In this document: positions 12,551 to 19,735 of the stretch, in pieces
Layout of the letters: every line of letters begins with the position of its first letter
Numbering within the stretch: position 1 is the first letter of the stretch
Assembly: GCF_937890665.1 (NCBI RefSeq)
Contig: NZ_CALADU010000162.1
Span: forward strand, 1-19,835
DNA: 19,835 nt
Source: an uncultured Subdoligranulum sp.
GTDB lineage: Bacteria > Bacillota_A > Clostridia > Oscillospirales > Ruminococcaceae
Direction of reading: 5' to 3'
The notes under the pieces: generated by a model
Seen by the model: the letters and a program-made list of their open reading frames with translations, nothing else
Told to the model about the DNA's origin: nothing
The model's database searches: none
Made by a program: the position numbers and the translations under genes

Positions 12551-13084
12551 GTGTGGGGTCTGACCAACGAAGAATTTACCGGGTTGATGCAGCAATATCA
12601 GCGGCTGATTTATACCGTCTGTCTGCAATTCGTCCATGACCCCCACACCGCCGAGGATCTGACGCAGGAAACTTTCTTGTCGGCCTTTTCCGCCATTGAC
12701 CGGTGCGAGCCCCAGTACTACAAAGCGTGGCTGGTCCGGGTGGCGGCCAACAAGTGCAAGGACCACCTAAAAAGCGCGTGGGTGCGCCGGGTGGAAGCCC
12801 CGGGGGACGACGCCTTGCCGGAACCCCGCGGCGCCCCACCGGGGGACGCCGCCGACCCCGCCGACCAGTTGACCAGTCAGGCCGGGGCCGAAGAGTTGGA
12901 AACGCTGGTGCGCAATCTGCGGGAACCCTACGGCCAAATTGCCGTGCTGTACTTTTTACAGCACAAGGATACCGCCGAGATTGCCACGCTGGTCCACCGC
13001 CCACCGGCTACGGTGAGCAGCCAGCTTTGGCGGGCCAAACTGCTGCTGCGCCAACAGATCAACGAGAGGAGGCTGAAGGAATGA
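12551..13084 (+). CDS. ECF-family RNA polymerase sigma factor (second module)
   Basis: A 177-residue group IV sigma factor. Region 2 spans about 10-78 (YQRLIYTVCLQFVHDPHTAEDLTQETFLSAF, where DLTQETF is the classic region 2.2 motif, then YYKAWLVRVAANKCKDHLKS). A long Pro/Gly/Asp-rich linker (82-112) follows, then region 4 (about 115-170, LREPYGQIAVLYFLQHKDTAEIATLVHRPPATVSSQLWRAKLLL). The initiation codon is uncertain. GTG 12551 is the first standard start but overlaps the AAGGGGG ribosome binding site. CTG 12560 would give LTNEEF with proper spacing, and related proteins usually begin with MTNEEF-like residues. The stop overlaps the ATG of the anti-sigma gene (ATGA). Confidence 0.92.
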   Translation: MWGLTNEEFTGLMQQYQRLIYTVCLQFVHDPHTAEDLTQETFLSAFSAIDRCEPQYYKAWLVRVAANKCKDHLKSAWVRRVEAPGDDALPEPRGAPPGDAADPADQLTSQAGAEELETLVRNLREPYGQIAVLYFLQHKDTAEIATLVHRPPATVSSQLWRAKLLLRQQINERRLKE

Positions 13085-13608
13085 GCCTATATTTTGACAA
13101 CGAAAAGCTGTTCGACAAAGAGGGGCATCTGACCGACGATGGTCTGTATGCACTGAAGGATGGCACACTGGACGATTTGGGCGCGCTGGAAGCCGCCGAG
13201 CATCTGAGCTTTTGCGATTATTGCCTGCTGCGCTACACCCAGTTGATCGATGCCGCCCCCACCTGCCTGCAAGAACCTATGCGGGACCTGATCCCGCAGG
13301 TGCAAAACCTGATGCGGCTGCGCCGCTTCCGCATTATGACCAATCGGTATGTGTCGGCTGCGGCCGCCGTGGTGCTGGCCTTTATGCTGTGGGGCTTTGC
13401 GTCGCTGGGTTCCCACCAGAAGATGGCCGCCCGCAGCGTGCAGCCCCGGGAACCCAAAGTGAGCTTTGGCCAATGGCTGGACACCACCGTAACCGGGTTC
13501 TACGACAGTCTGGACGACACCTTTACCAACTTTACGCTGGCCGCCGAAAACGGCTTGGCACAACTGCAACACCACGACGACGGCGGCGCATCCGCCAAGG
13601 GAGATTGA
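13081..13608 (+). CDS. Zinc-finger anti-sigma factor, membrane anchored
   Basis: A 175-residue protein. The cytoplasmic N-terminus carries the ZAS motif H41-x3-C45-x2-C48 (AEHLSFCDYCLLRY), the hallmark of zinc-containing anti-sigma domains that wrap around ECF sigma factors. One transmembrane helix follows at about 91-110 (VSAAAAVVLAFMLWGFASLG). A small extracytoplasmic tail (about 65 residues) ends in HHDDGGASAKGD, too small for an obvious sensor domain, so sensing may be done by the two membrane proteins encoded next. ATGA overlap with the sigma gene gives translational coupling. GAGGCTGAAGGA serves as the ribosome binding region. Confidence 0.88.
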   Translation: MSLYFDNEKLFDKEGHLTDDGLYALKDGTLDDLGALEAAEHLSFCDYCLLRYTQLIDAAPTCLQEPMRDLIPQVQNLMRLRRFRIMTNRYVSAAAAVVLAFMLWGFASLGSHQKMAARSVQPREPKVSFGQWLDTTVTGFYDSLDDTFTNFTLAAENGLAQLQHHDDGGASAKGD

Positions 13609-13612
13609 CACC

Positions 13613-14152
13613 ATGAAAAAGAACGCTTTGCTCACCTTTATCTTTGCCTGCATCCCCGGCGCCGGGCAGATGTATTACGGCTATATGCAGCGGGGGCTTT
13701 CCCTCATTACCCTGTTTTGCGGCTGCTTCATTCTGGGTGCGCTGGCCAGCCCGCTGGTCGTAACCGCCTTTATTGTATGGATGTACAGCTTTTTTGACAC
13801 CTACGACCTGATCCGGCATCTGGCTTCGGGGGACCCCAAACCCGACGGCCTGATGATTTTGGGGGACTGGGAAGACCTGAAGCGGCTGATCCCCAAGCAC
13901 AACCGCCTGCTGGGCTGGGGGCTCATCGCGCTGGGCATCTGGTCGCTGTACAGCATTTTGGTGGAACCCATGCTGTACAGCCTGCTGGAACTGCTCAACG
14001 TACAAAACGCCTACTACTATATCAGTTCCATCCCCACCATCCTCATCGCCGCGCTGCTCATCGCCGCCGGTGTCTGGCTGTTGGGTCTGCACCCCCAGCG
14101 TAAGCAGAGCAGCGACCTGCCCCCCTACCCCCACGATGAAAACGCAGAATAA
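13613..14152 (+). CDS. Small polytopic membrane protein, TM2-like N-terminus
   Basis: A 179-residue hydrophobic protein with four or five predicted helices. The start KNALLTFIFACIPGAGQMYYGYMQRG has the P-G-x-G-(Q/H)-x-Y-x-G motif of TM2-domain-like proteins. A cytoplasmic loop rich in D/K/P (about 70-95, SGDPKPDGLMILGDWEDLKRLIP) separates two helix pairs. The tail is hydrophilic (HPQRKQSSDLPPYPHDENAE). It begins 4 nt after the anti-sigma stop, with AAGGGAGA as ribosome binding site, so it belongs to the sigma operon. The function is unknown; proteins of this kind recur next to clostridial ECF sigma/anti-sigma pairs. Confidence 0.75.
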   Translation: MKKNALLTFIFACIPGAGQMYYGYMQRGLSLITLFCGCFILGALASPLVVTAFIVWMYSFFDTYDLIRHLASGDPKPDGLMILGDWEDLKRLIPKHNRLLGWGLIALGIWSLYSILVEPMLYSLLELLNVQNAYYYISSIPTILIAALLIAAGVWLLGLHPQRKQSSDLPPYPHDENAE

Positions 14153-14186
14153 TACAATTTGTATATTTTAACACGAGGTAAACAAA

Positions 14187-15134
14187 ATGGATGAAAACAA
14201 AACCAATGCGGCCCAAACCAACGCACAAGCCCCTGTTCGCCCGCAAAAAGTACGCCGCGTAGGTCGTTTTGCCTTTGCGCTGCTGCTCATCGGCGCCGGT
14301 ATTCTGCTGCTGGTCCAGCAGTTTGTTCCCCAATTCGATCTACTCAGCATCGTTCGGTTTGCCCCGGCACTGCTGATTGTGCTGGGCATCGAGATGCTGG
14401 TCTACTCGTCCAAGCCGGACGTCACCGTGAAATTCGATTGGCTCAGCGTGCTGGGCTGCGGCTTCATTCTCTGCATCGTAGGCGGCGCATCGCTGGTGCC
14501 GCTGGTCTGGGGATACGTCAACCCCGCCCGGGATTACGCCCGCAACAACTATTCCACCCAACTGCAGGATCAAATCTATCAGGCCCTGAACGCCGACACC
14601 GACTTGAAAGCCCGCGTCAACAACCTGTATGTGAACGTCTGGTTTAACCACACCGACAGTGGGTCTTACACACTGCAGGATGTGGATGATGTGGACCTCA
14701 ACGTGGAACTGTCCACCTACACCTACACCGACGCCAACGCCTTTGCCGCGGACTGCTACCGCATCACCCAGTTGGTCCAGCAAAGCGGCGTCCCGGTGGA
14801 CCAGTTCCAGTTTGATTCCTCCAACATTTCCAACGCCACCGGCAACCGGTATACCTTGAACTTCCTGTCCAGCTTCTTTGAGGGACTGACGCCGGAGCAG
14901 TTGGCCCAGCGGGTAAACTGCTATTACGAGTACGAGGGCAACGGCTATTCCACGGTTGAAGAGCGGAATGACGCCGTGCGGGCCATCCTGCGGGAGCGGA
15001 TCACCGAAGAGTATCTGGAATCCCACGACGGAGAATATTCCCCCGAAGAGTATCTGGCTGCGGAAGTGGAGCAGCAACTGCAAGCGACCTTCCCCATGGA
15101 GTTTCCGGCCACACCGGAAAGCGCTGCCTCCTAA
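14187..15134 (+). CDS. Membrane protein with LiaF/DUF5668-like transmembrane region
   Basis: A 315-residue protein with a hydrophilic N-terminus and three helices between about 28 and 112 (FAFALLLIGAGILLLVQQF, FAPALLIVLGIEMLVY, VLGCGFILCIVGGASLVPLVWGY). The first two resemble the LiaI/LiaF-type (DUF5668) membrane region, LhxGxhLLxxQ...hhPhhLIxhGxxhL. The long remaining part (about 115-315) is extracytoplasmic and acidic, with no domain I recognise. ACGAGG precedes the ATG. The 34-nt gap before it contains an AT-rich palindrome ATACAATTTGTAT. It is the last gene of the second ECF operon. LiaF relatives report cell-envelope stress, so a similar role is a reasonable guess only. Confidence 0.7.
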   Translation: MDENKTNAAQTNAQAPVRPQKVRRVGRFAFALLLIGAGILLLVQQFVPQFDLLSIVRFAPALLIVLGIEMLVYSSKPDVTVKFDWLSVLGCGFILCIVGGASLVPLVWGYVNPARDYARNNYSTQLQDQIYQALNADTDLKARVNNLYVNVWFNHTDSGSYTLQDVDDVDLNVELSTYTYTDANAFAADCYRITQLVQQSGVPVDQFQFDSSNISNATGNRYTLNFLSSFFEGLTPEQLAQRVNCYYEYEGNGYSTVEERNDAVRAILRERITEEYLESHDGEYSPEEYLAAEVEQQLQATFPMEFPATPESAAS

Positions 15135-15168
15135 CCGTTGCGTTCTTCCCTTTCCGTATAACAGAAAA

Positions 15169-15215
15169 GCAGGGGCCTCGCATCCCATCCCGGGATGCGG
15201 GGTCCCTGCCCTTTT
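15169..15215. terminator. Bidirectional terminator between the second ECF operon and the AGCS gene
   Basis: Long interrupted stem (GCAGGG...CCTCGCATCCC paired with GGGATGCGGGG...CCCTGC, 15169-15209). It is followed by CTTTT on the plus strand and by TTTTCTG on the minus strand, serving the two converging transcripts. Confidence 0.88.
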
Positions 15216-15224
15216 GGGGAGAAC

Positions 15225-16568
15225 TTACTTCTTTTGGCCGCGGTCAATGGCTGCCACCACGCCGGAGAGGGCCAGCAGCGCCAACAGGTTGGGAATGGCC
15301 ATCAAGCCATTGAAGAAGTCGGCCATGGCCCAGACCAGATCCACCTTGAGGGTAGAGCCCACCAGAATGAAGATCACCACGATGATGCTGTACAGGGGCA
15401 GCGCCTTTTCACCAAAGAGAGCCTTGAAGTTGGTGTGGCCGAAGAAATACCAGCCGATGATGGTGGAGAAGGCGAAGAAGAACATGCAGATGGCAATGAA
15501 GATGGGGCCGAAGCTGCCGAAGGACTGGCTGAAGGCCGCCTGCGTCAAGGCCGTACCGGTCAGCCCCTGCGGCACCAGACCCGAGGAGATCAGCACCAGA
15601 CCGGTGAGGGTAAGTACCACAAAGGTATCGATAAAGACGCCCAGAATGGCCACCGCGCCCTGATCCTGCGGCTGCTTGACCTTGGCCAGCGCGTGGGCAT
15701 GGGGGGTAGAACCCAGACCGGCTTCGTTGGAGAAGAGGCCGCGGGCCACGCCGAACCGCATCGCCTGCTGGACGGTGACACCGGCCACACCGCCGGCCAT
15801 CGCCTGCGGGTCAAAGGCCAGCACAAAGATCTGGGCAAAGGTATCGGGCAGCGCCTTGGCGTTCATGATCAGGATGATCACACAGCCCACGATGTAAAAT
15901 GCCGCCATCACGGGGACGATCTTCTCGGTAACAGAGGCGATGCGCCGCACGCCGCCCAAGAAGATGAAGGCCGCAATGGCCGCCACCACGATGCCCACCG
16001 CCAGCCGGTTGACGCCGAAAGCGTTGGCAAATGCATCGCCGATGGAGTTGGACTGGACCATGTTGCCCATAAAGCCCAGCGCCAGAATGATCAGTACCGA
16101 GAAGATGGTGGCCAGAATCCGGCCAAACCGGCCCTTGAAAGCCGCCCGGATGTAGTAGGCCGGACCGCCGGTGACCTGACCGTTTTCCACCGTCTTATAG
16201 TGCTGGGCCAGTACCGCCTCGGCGTAGATGGTAGCCATGCCGAAGAAGGCCGACACCCACACCCAGAACAGGGCGCCGGGGCCGCCGCTGACTACGGCGG
16301 TGGCACAGCCCGTAATGTTGCCGGTGCCCACCTGTGCCGCGATGGCGGTAGTCAGCGCCTGAAAAGAGCTCATGCCATCCTCGCCGGCTTTTTTACCGTG
16401 AAGGGTAAAGTTGCCGAATACCCGATGGAACCCTTCCCCAAAGCGGCGCAACTGTACACCCCGCAGCCGGATGGTGAAAAAAATGCCGGTGCCTACCAGC
16501 AAAAACAGCAACAGATAGTCCCACAAAAAGCTGCTGGCCCGCTCTACCAGCGCAGTAAACAATTCCAT
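15225..16568 (-). CDS. Alanine/glycine:cation symporter (AGCS family)
   Basis: A 447-residue inner-membrane sodium (or proton) coupled amino-acid symporter of the AGCS family, importing alanine or glycine. Conserved blocks are SSFQALTTAIAAQVGTGNITGCATA (the family's FQAL-x-T-A-x-x-x-x-G-x-GNI-x-G), GGPGALFWVWVSAFFGMATIYAEAVLAQ, GGPAYYI, and GVARGLFSNEAGLGSTPHAHALAK, which is highly diagnostic. About ten helices and the usual length. GAGGGGAATC precedes the ATG. The long open frame on the opposite strand over this gene (15195-16619) is a compositional shadow. Monocistronic between its own promoter and the terminator at 15169-15215. Confidence 0.95.
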   Translation of the reverse strand: MELFTALVERASSFLWDYLLLFLLVGTGIFFTIRLRGVQLRRFGEGFHRVFGNFTLHGKKAGEDGMSSFQALTTAIAAQVGTGNITGCATAVVSGGPGALFWVWVSAFFGMATIYAEAVLAQHYKTVENGQVTGGPAYYIRAAFKGRFGRILATIFSVLIILALGFMGNMVQSNSIGDAFANAFGVNRLAVGIVVAAIAAFIFLGGVRRIASVTEKIVPVMAAFYIVGCVIILIMNAKALPDTFAQIFVLAFDPQAMAGGVAGVTVQQAMRFGVARGLFSNEAGLGSTPHAHALAKVKQPQDQGAVAILGVFIDTFVVLTLTGLVLISSGLVPQGLTGTALTQAAFSQSFGSFGPIFIAICMFFFAFSTIIGWYFFGHTNFKALFGEKALPLYSIIVVIFILVGSTLKVDLVWAMADFFNGLMAIPNLLALLALSGVVAAIDRGQKK

Positions 16569-16610
16569 ACGATTCCCCTCTTTTTCTCAAAATTCCAAAC
16601 CTTTCCTCGC

Positions 16611-16627
16611 TGTCCATGAAACGGACA
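16611..16627. promoter_or_regulatory. Inverted repeat at the AGCS transcription start
   Basis: TGTCC-N7-GGACA lies at about +2 to +19 of the predicted minus-strand transcript. It could be a repressor site or a 5' stabilising hairpin. Five base pairs are weak evidence alone. Confidence 0.35.
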
Positions 16628-16635
16628 ACGTACTA

Positions 16636-16664
16636 ACTATACTATGCTTTTTCCATAAAGTCAA
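16636..16664 (-). promoter_or_regulatory. Sigma-A promoter of the AGCS gene
   Basis: Minus-strand TTGACT (16659-16664), 17-bp spacer, TATAGT (16636-16641). Confidence 0.82.
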
Positions 16665-16696
16665 GTGTATTTATACGGCGTACACTTTTGGGTAAA

Positions 16697-16719
16697 CAAA
16701 AGGCCGGGCGAACCCGGCC
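16697..16719 (-). terminator. Terminator of folT
   Basis: GGCCGGG/CCCGGCC stem closing a UUCG tetraloop (minus strand), followed by TTTTGTTT. It lies about 40 nt after the folT stop codon. Confidence 0.85.
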
Positions 16720-16759
16720 GGCGGCCGCCCCCAAGGGGTCGCAGCCCTTTTTCCTGATT

Positions 16760-17350
16760 TCAGCGCGCCAACGTGCCATGGATATATTTGCGGTCCAGCC
16801 CATACTGAACGGCTGCCCGCAGCACCACCCAGGTCAAAAACACCTCCAGCGGCAGCATGATGGTGTTTTTCATAAGTCCGGTAGTGGCATAGTAGAGATA
16901 CCCCTTGCCGTAGAGCATGGCCTTCCAGACGCTGCCCAGCAGTACATTGCTGCCATAGTTGATGAGCAGCCGGGTAAACAAAATGCGCAGCACGGTGGGT
17001 TTGCGCCGGTAGAGCATCAGGCCATAGAGCAGCCCGGACAGCAGCGCGGTGAGCATGTACCCGGGGAAGTACGGTTCGCCGTAGCTGAACAGCAAAAAGC
17101 CGCCCACATCGATCACCGCACCGGCTGCCATGCCCACCAGCGGGCCATAACACATACAGCCCAGCGATACCGCCAAAAAGCTGAAATAGATCTTGAGGCT
17201 AGGTCCCAGCAGATAGATGGGCATGCTTTTCAGCATGATGGCCATGGCACAGACCAACCCCGAAAAGGCCAGCACCCGCACATTGCGGAACTCGGCCCGG
17301 GCAGCGCGCCAATAGGCGGCGGAAAAGACGGACAACGGTTGATTTTGCAT
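16760..17350 (-). CDS. folT: Folate-family ECF transporter S component
   Basis: A 196-residue membrane substrate-binding subunit that captures folate and works with a shared energy-coupling module (EcfA, EcfA', EcfT), none of which is encoded in this window. Six helices are predicted. The start RNVRVLAFSGLVCAMAIMLK and the following LKIYFSFLAVSLGCMCYGPLVGMAAGAVIDVGGFLLF have the S-component pattern (first-helix A-x-x-x-A/G contacts and G-P-x-x-G-x-x-x-G-x-x-x-D). PYFPGYMLTALLSGLLYGLMLYRRK follows, as in FolT proteins. AGGAGG lies eight bases before the ATG. The assignment to folate is strongly supported by the tetrahydrofolate riboswitch in its leader. Confidence 0.9.
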   Translation of the reverse strand: MQNQPLSVFSAAYWRAARAEFRNVRVLAFSGLVCAMAIMLKSMPIYLLGPSLKIYFSFLAVSLGCMCYGPLVGMAAGAVIDVGGFLLFSYGEPYFPGYMLTALLSGLLYGLMLYRRKPTVLRILFTRLLINYGSNVLLGSVWKAMLYGKGYLYYATTGLMKNTIMLPLEVFLTWVVLRAAVQYGLDRKYIHGTLAR

Positions 17351-17395
17351 ACAAAAAACCTCCTACTCGGTGCATTGCTGCACAAAGGAGGAGGC

Positions 17396-17431
17396 AAAAA
17401 GGCGGGCGTGGACACACATACCACACCCGCC
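17396..17431 (-). terminator. Riboswitch-controlled terminator in the folT leader
   Basis: GGCGGGTGTGG/CCACGCCCGCC stem (11 bp with one G-U pair) and TTTTT on the minus strand, between the aptamer and the folT start. The 3' part of aptamer helix P1 (CATCCCGC) can instead pair with the 5' terminator arm (GCGGGTG), giving an antiterminator when no ligand is bound. Confidence 0.85.
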
Positions 17432-17449
17432 GTTGCGCACCGTCATGCA

Positions 17450-17560
17450 GCAGCGGGATGCGGGATACGCACCGCGGACCATTGGTCACTTCGTCCTGCC
17501 ACAACTCCCCGTTGGTCAGGCACTTCGGGGCTAACCCCCACGCGCGGATCCCTACTCTGC
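17450..17560 (-). promoter_or_regulatory. Tetrahydrofolate (THF) riboswitch aptamer
   Basis: On the minus strand the region starts GCAGAGTAGGGATCCGCG and ends CGCGGTGCGTATCCCGCATCCCGCTGC (given in parts here). It shows the conserved THF blocks in order: GAGUAG, the CGCG arm, GAAGUGCC, a GGGGAGUUGU loop (family GGGAUGUUG), GGACGAAG, CCGCGG and GCAUCC-GCUGC. P1 closes by GCAG/CUGC and GGGAU/AUCCC pairs next to it. An extra GGGG/CCCC stem (17527-17539) is inserted before GAAGUG. Bound THF is expected to stabilise P1, freeing the terminator, so folate uptake is switched off when reduced folate is plentiful. Confidence 0.9.
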
Positions 17561-17578
17561 AATGGATTCTACATGGCC

Positions 17579-17607
17579 ATTATAGGCCGCCCGGAGCCGG
17601 AATGCAA
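17579..17607 (-). promoter_or_regulatory. Sigma-A promoter of the THF riboswitch/folT transcript
   Basis: Minus-strand TTGCAT (17602-17607), 17-bp spacer, consensus TATAAT (17579-17584), starting about 12 nt before the aptamer. Confidence 0.85.
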
Positions 17608-17640
17608 CCCCTTGGGCAAAAATTTATGCGCTTTGTCCCT

Positions 17641-19221
17641 TTATTGGCCGCTGGCGCCGTAGTTGGACAGCACCCGGGCGCTGGGATCATCCACATCGCA
17701 GCCCGGCCATGCCTTGTTGGGCATCCAGTAGTCCACGATCATCTCGGCCTGACCGGGATAGTATTTTTCAAAAATCTCCCGGTAGAGCAGGCTCTCCTTG
17801 GTGAAGGGCCGGGCATAGGCATATTTCCCCGCCCGCTCGGCAAATTCCCGGTCGGTGTAGTGCTGTTCGGCATACGCTTTCAGATCGTCCACCATGGAAT
17901 GGCCCACCGCGTCGCTGAAGGCCGCCTTCTCCCGCCAGAGGATGCTTTCCGGCAGCCAATCCCCTTCGAAGGCTTTGCGCAGCAGGTATTTGCCCTTGCC
18001 GTAGGTGTTCAACTTTTTGGCCGGGTCGATGGCCATGACATACTTGACGAAATCCAGATCCCCGAAAGGCACCCGGGCTTCCAGACTGTTGACACTGATG
18101 GACCGGTCAGCCCGCAGCACGTCGTACATATACAGCTCACGGATCCGCTTCTGGCTCTCGGCCTGAAACGCCGCGGCGCTGGGGGCGAAGTCGGTATACT
18201 TGTAGCCGAACAGCTCGTCGGAGATCTCGCCGGTGAGCAGCACCCGGATGTCGGTATGCTCGTGGATATACTTGCAGACCAGATACATGCCCACCGACGC
18301 CCGGATGGTGGTGATATCCCAAGTGCCCAGCATGGCCACCACGTCTTCCAGTGCGTCCAGCACGATCTGCTGGTTGATGATGACCTCGGTGTGGTCGGCG
18401 TGGAGGTAGTCCGCCACCTGCTTGGCATATTTCAGGTCAATGGCATCCTCGCTCATGCCGATGGCAAAGGTACGGATGGGGTTGCCCAGCTTTTTGGCCG
18501 TAATGGCGCAGACCAGACTGGAGTCCAGCCCGCCGGACAACAGAAAGCCCACCGGGGTGTCGGCGTCCAGCCGCTTGTCCACGCCGGCCACCAGTTTTTC
18601 CCGGATGTTGGTCAAAATCTCAGGCAGTTCCTCCTGCGCGTAGGCCGGGGTGTCGGCAATATCGCAGTAGCGGACAAACTGACCGTTGCAGTAGTAGCTG
18701 CCGATGGGGAACGGATAGACTTTTTTGCACAGTCCCACAAGGTTTTTTGCCTCCGACGCGAAGGCGATACAGCCCGAATCGCTGTACCCGTAGAAGAGCG
18801 GCCGGATGCCGATGGGGTCCCGGGCGGCGATGAGCAGTTTCTTGCGGCTGTCGTACAAAATCATGGCGAACTCGGCATCCAGATGCTTGAACATCTCCAG
18901 CCCGTACTTGTAATAGAGGGGCAGAATGATCTCACAGTCCGAATCCGAGGCAAAGGTGTAGCCTTCCGCCTCCAGCTCTTTCTTGACAGGACGGAACCCG
19001 TACAGCTCGCCGTTGCAGGCCACACAGTCCGCCCCCCGGAAGAAGGGCTGCATGCCCTCCGGCGTCAGGCCCATGATGGCCAACCGGCCGAAGCCCAGCA
19101 GGCCAAATTCCGTTTCGCATACCCGTTGGTCGTCCGGTCCGCGGGAGGTGGTACGCAGCAGATACTTGGTGAAAGTTTCTTTGGGCAGGTCATGCCCGGC
19201 ATAGCCCATGATACAGCACAT
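17641..19221 (-). CDS. asnB: Asparagine synthetase B (glutamine-hydrolysing)
   Basis: A 526-residue cytosolic enzyme that amidates aspartate using glutamine and ATP. The N-terminal class II glutaminase domain starts with the nucleophile C2 (MCCIMGYAGH), with R46 in GRLAI and N70-G-E in CNGELYG, and continues to RDPIGIRPLFYG (134-145). The synthetase domain holds the PPi loop SGGLDSS (229-235), AIGMSEDAIDLKYAKQVADYL and TGEISDELFGYKYTDFAPSA. The start must be the ATG at 19221, since the catalytic cysteine has to follow the initiator. The open frame continues upstream only because it runs through the untranslated T-box leader. AAGGAG stands about 11 nt before the ATG. Expression is set by the Asn T-box. 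No clear terminator follows the stop codon. Confidence 0.96.
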   Translation of the reverse strand: MCCIMGYAGHDLPKETFTKYLLRTTSRGPDDQRVCETEFGLLGFGRLAIMGLTPEGMQPFFRGADCVACNGELYGFRPVKKELEAEGYTFASDSDCEIILPLYYKYGLEMFKHLDAEFAMILYDSRKKLLIAARDPIGIRPLFYGYSDSGCIAFASEAKNLVGLCKKVYPFPIGSYYCNGQFVRYCDIADTPAYAQEELPEILTNIREKLVAGVDKRLDADTPVGFLLSGGLDSSLVCAITAKKLGNPIRTFAIGMSEDAIDLKYAKQVADYLHADHTEVIINQQIVLDALEDVVAMLGTWDITTIRASVGMYLVCKYIHEHTDIRVLLTGEISDELFGYKYTDFAPSAAAFQAESQKRIRELYMYDVLRADRSISVNSLEARVPFGDLDFVKYVMAIDPAKKLNTYGKGKYLLRKAFEGDWLPESILWREKAAFSDAVGHSMVDDLKAYAEQHYTDREFAERAGKYAYARPFTKESLLYREIFEKYYPGQAEMIVDYWMPNKAWPGCDVDDPSARVLSNYGASGQ

Positions 19222-19272
19222 TTTGGTGACACTCCTTACGTTCTTACAACCGTTTTTCCCCGAGCGGCCCAT

Positions 19273-19571
19273 AAAAAAAGACAGCCCGCTCGCCCTATCA
19301 ATAGGACGAGTTGCTGTCTTGAAACCCGCGGTGCCACCTATTTTACCGCAGCCGAAAACCGGCATGCGGTCACTTTTCCGCACACGTTCACCTTTGAAAC
19401 GCTGCCGCTGTAACGCACGGCCTGCGGCGCCCCTACTGCCCCCGGCGGGAGGGTTCAGGTTGCAGCTCCCGGGTGTTCTTTCCCGCGCCGTCCCCGTCCC
19501 GGCTCGCAGCAAAATGCCGGGCTCTCTGTGCGGTTGTTGCGCGGCACTTTTCCCGATCAACGCTTTTAACA
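19273..19571 (-). promoter_or_regulatory. T-box leader of asnB, specifier AAC (Asn)
   Basis: The T-box core AGGTGGCACCGCG is at 19327-19339 (minus strand), close to the AGGGTGGNACCGCG consensus. Upstream is a long stem I region with AGAGAGCC...GGCA and GCUGCGAGCCGGG as in other T-boxes. The specifier is read as AAC (19475-19477) in GGGAAAGAACACCCGGGAGC, which matches asparagine and the gene downstream. The terminator stem runs from 19278 to 19320 (AAGACAGC...GCTGTCTT around a CTCG.CCTAT/ATAGG.CGAG inner stem) with a run of seven T residues (19273-19279). Uncharged tRNA-Asn should favour antitermination. This stretch of over 300 bases contains no gene. Confidence 0.92.
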
Positions 19572-19576
19572 GCTAA

Positions 19577-19605
19577 AGCATAGCACCATTCGGCGGCACT
19601 GTCAA
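19577..19605 (-). promoter_or_regulatory. Sigma-A promoter of the T-box/asnB transcript
   Basis: Minus-strand TTGACA (19600-19605), 17-bp spacer, TATGCT (19577-19582). Confidence 0.82.
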
Positions 19606-19669
19606 GAAATTTTTGCAGGAAGCGTCCCGGCTTTTTTGCTAAAATCTACCATTTTTATAGAGATTCCCC

Positions 19670-19698
19670 TTGTACTTTGCCCCCGTTCATGGTATAGT
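19670..19698 (+). promoter_or_regulatory. Sigma-A promoter of the rightmost ABC gene
   Basis: TTGTAC (19670-19675), 17-bp spacer, TATAGT (19693-19698); start expected near 19705. It is back to back with the asnB promoter. Confidence 0.8.
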
Positions 19699-19710
19699 AT
19701 TATTTCGGTA

Positions 19711-19735
19711 GGATAGGGTAATACTTGCCCTATCC
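19711..19735 (+). other. Hairpin at the 5' end of the rightmost transcript
   Basis: GGATAGGG-N9-CCCTATCC, perfect 8-bp stem within the first 10-30 nt of the predicted mRNA and without a T run. It may be a stabilising 5' stem or, as DNA, an operator just downstream of the start point. Confidence 0.45.

Noticed and set aside
15195..16619. A 474-codon open frame on the plus strand opposite the AGCS gene
   Set aside because: Its composition is dominated by G, H, Q, D and R with no domain, and the opposite strand encodes a textbook AGCS symporter with promoter and terminator.
17458..19413. A 651-codon open frame on the plus strand opposite asnB
   Set aside because: It lies antisense to a gene with a complete catalytic motif set and is rich in His, Gly, Val and Gln in a way typical of GC-rich shadow frames. 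No ribosome binding site or recognisable domain is present.
19222..19560. N-terminal extension of asparagine synthetase by over 110 codons
   Set aside because: The region is a T-box leader, and the glutaminase mechanism requires the cysteine right after the initiator methionine at 19221.
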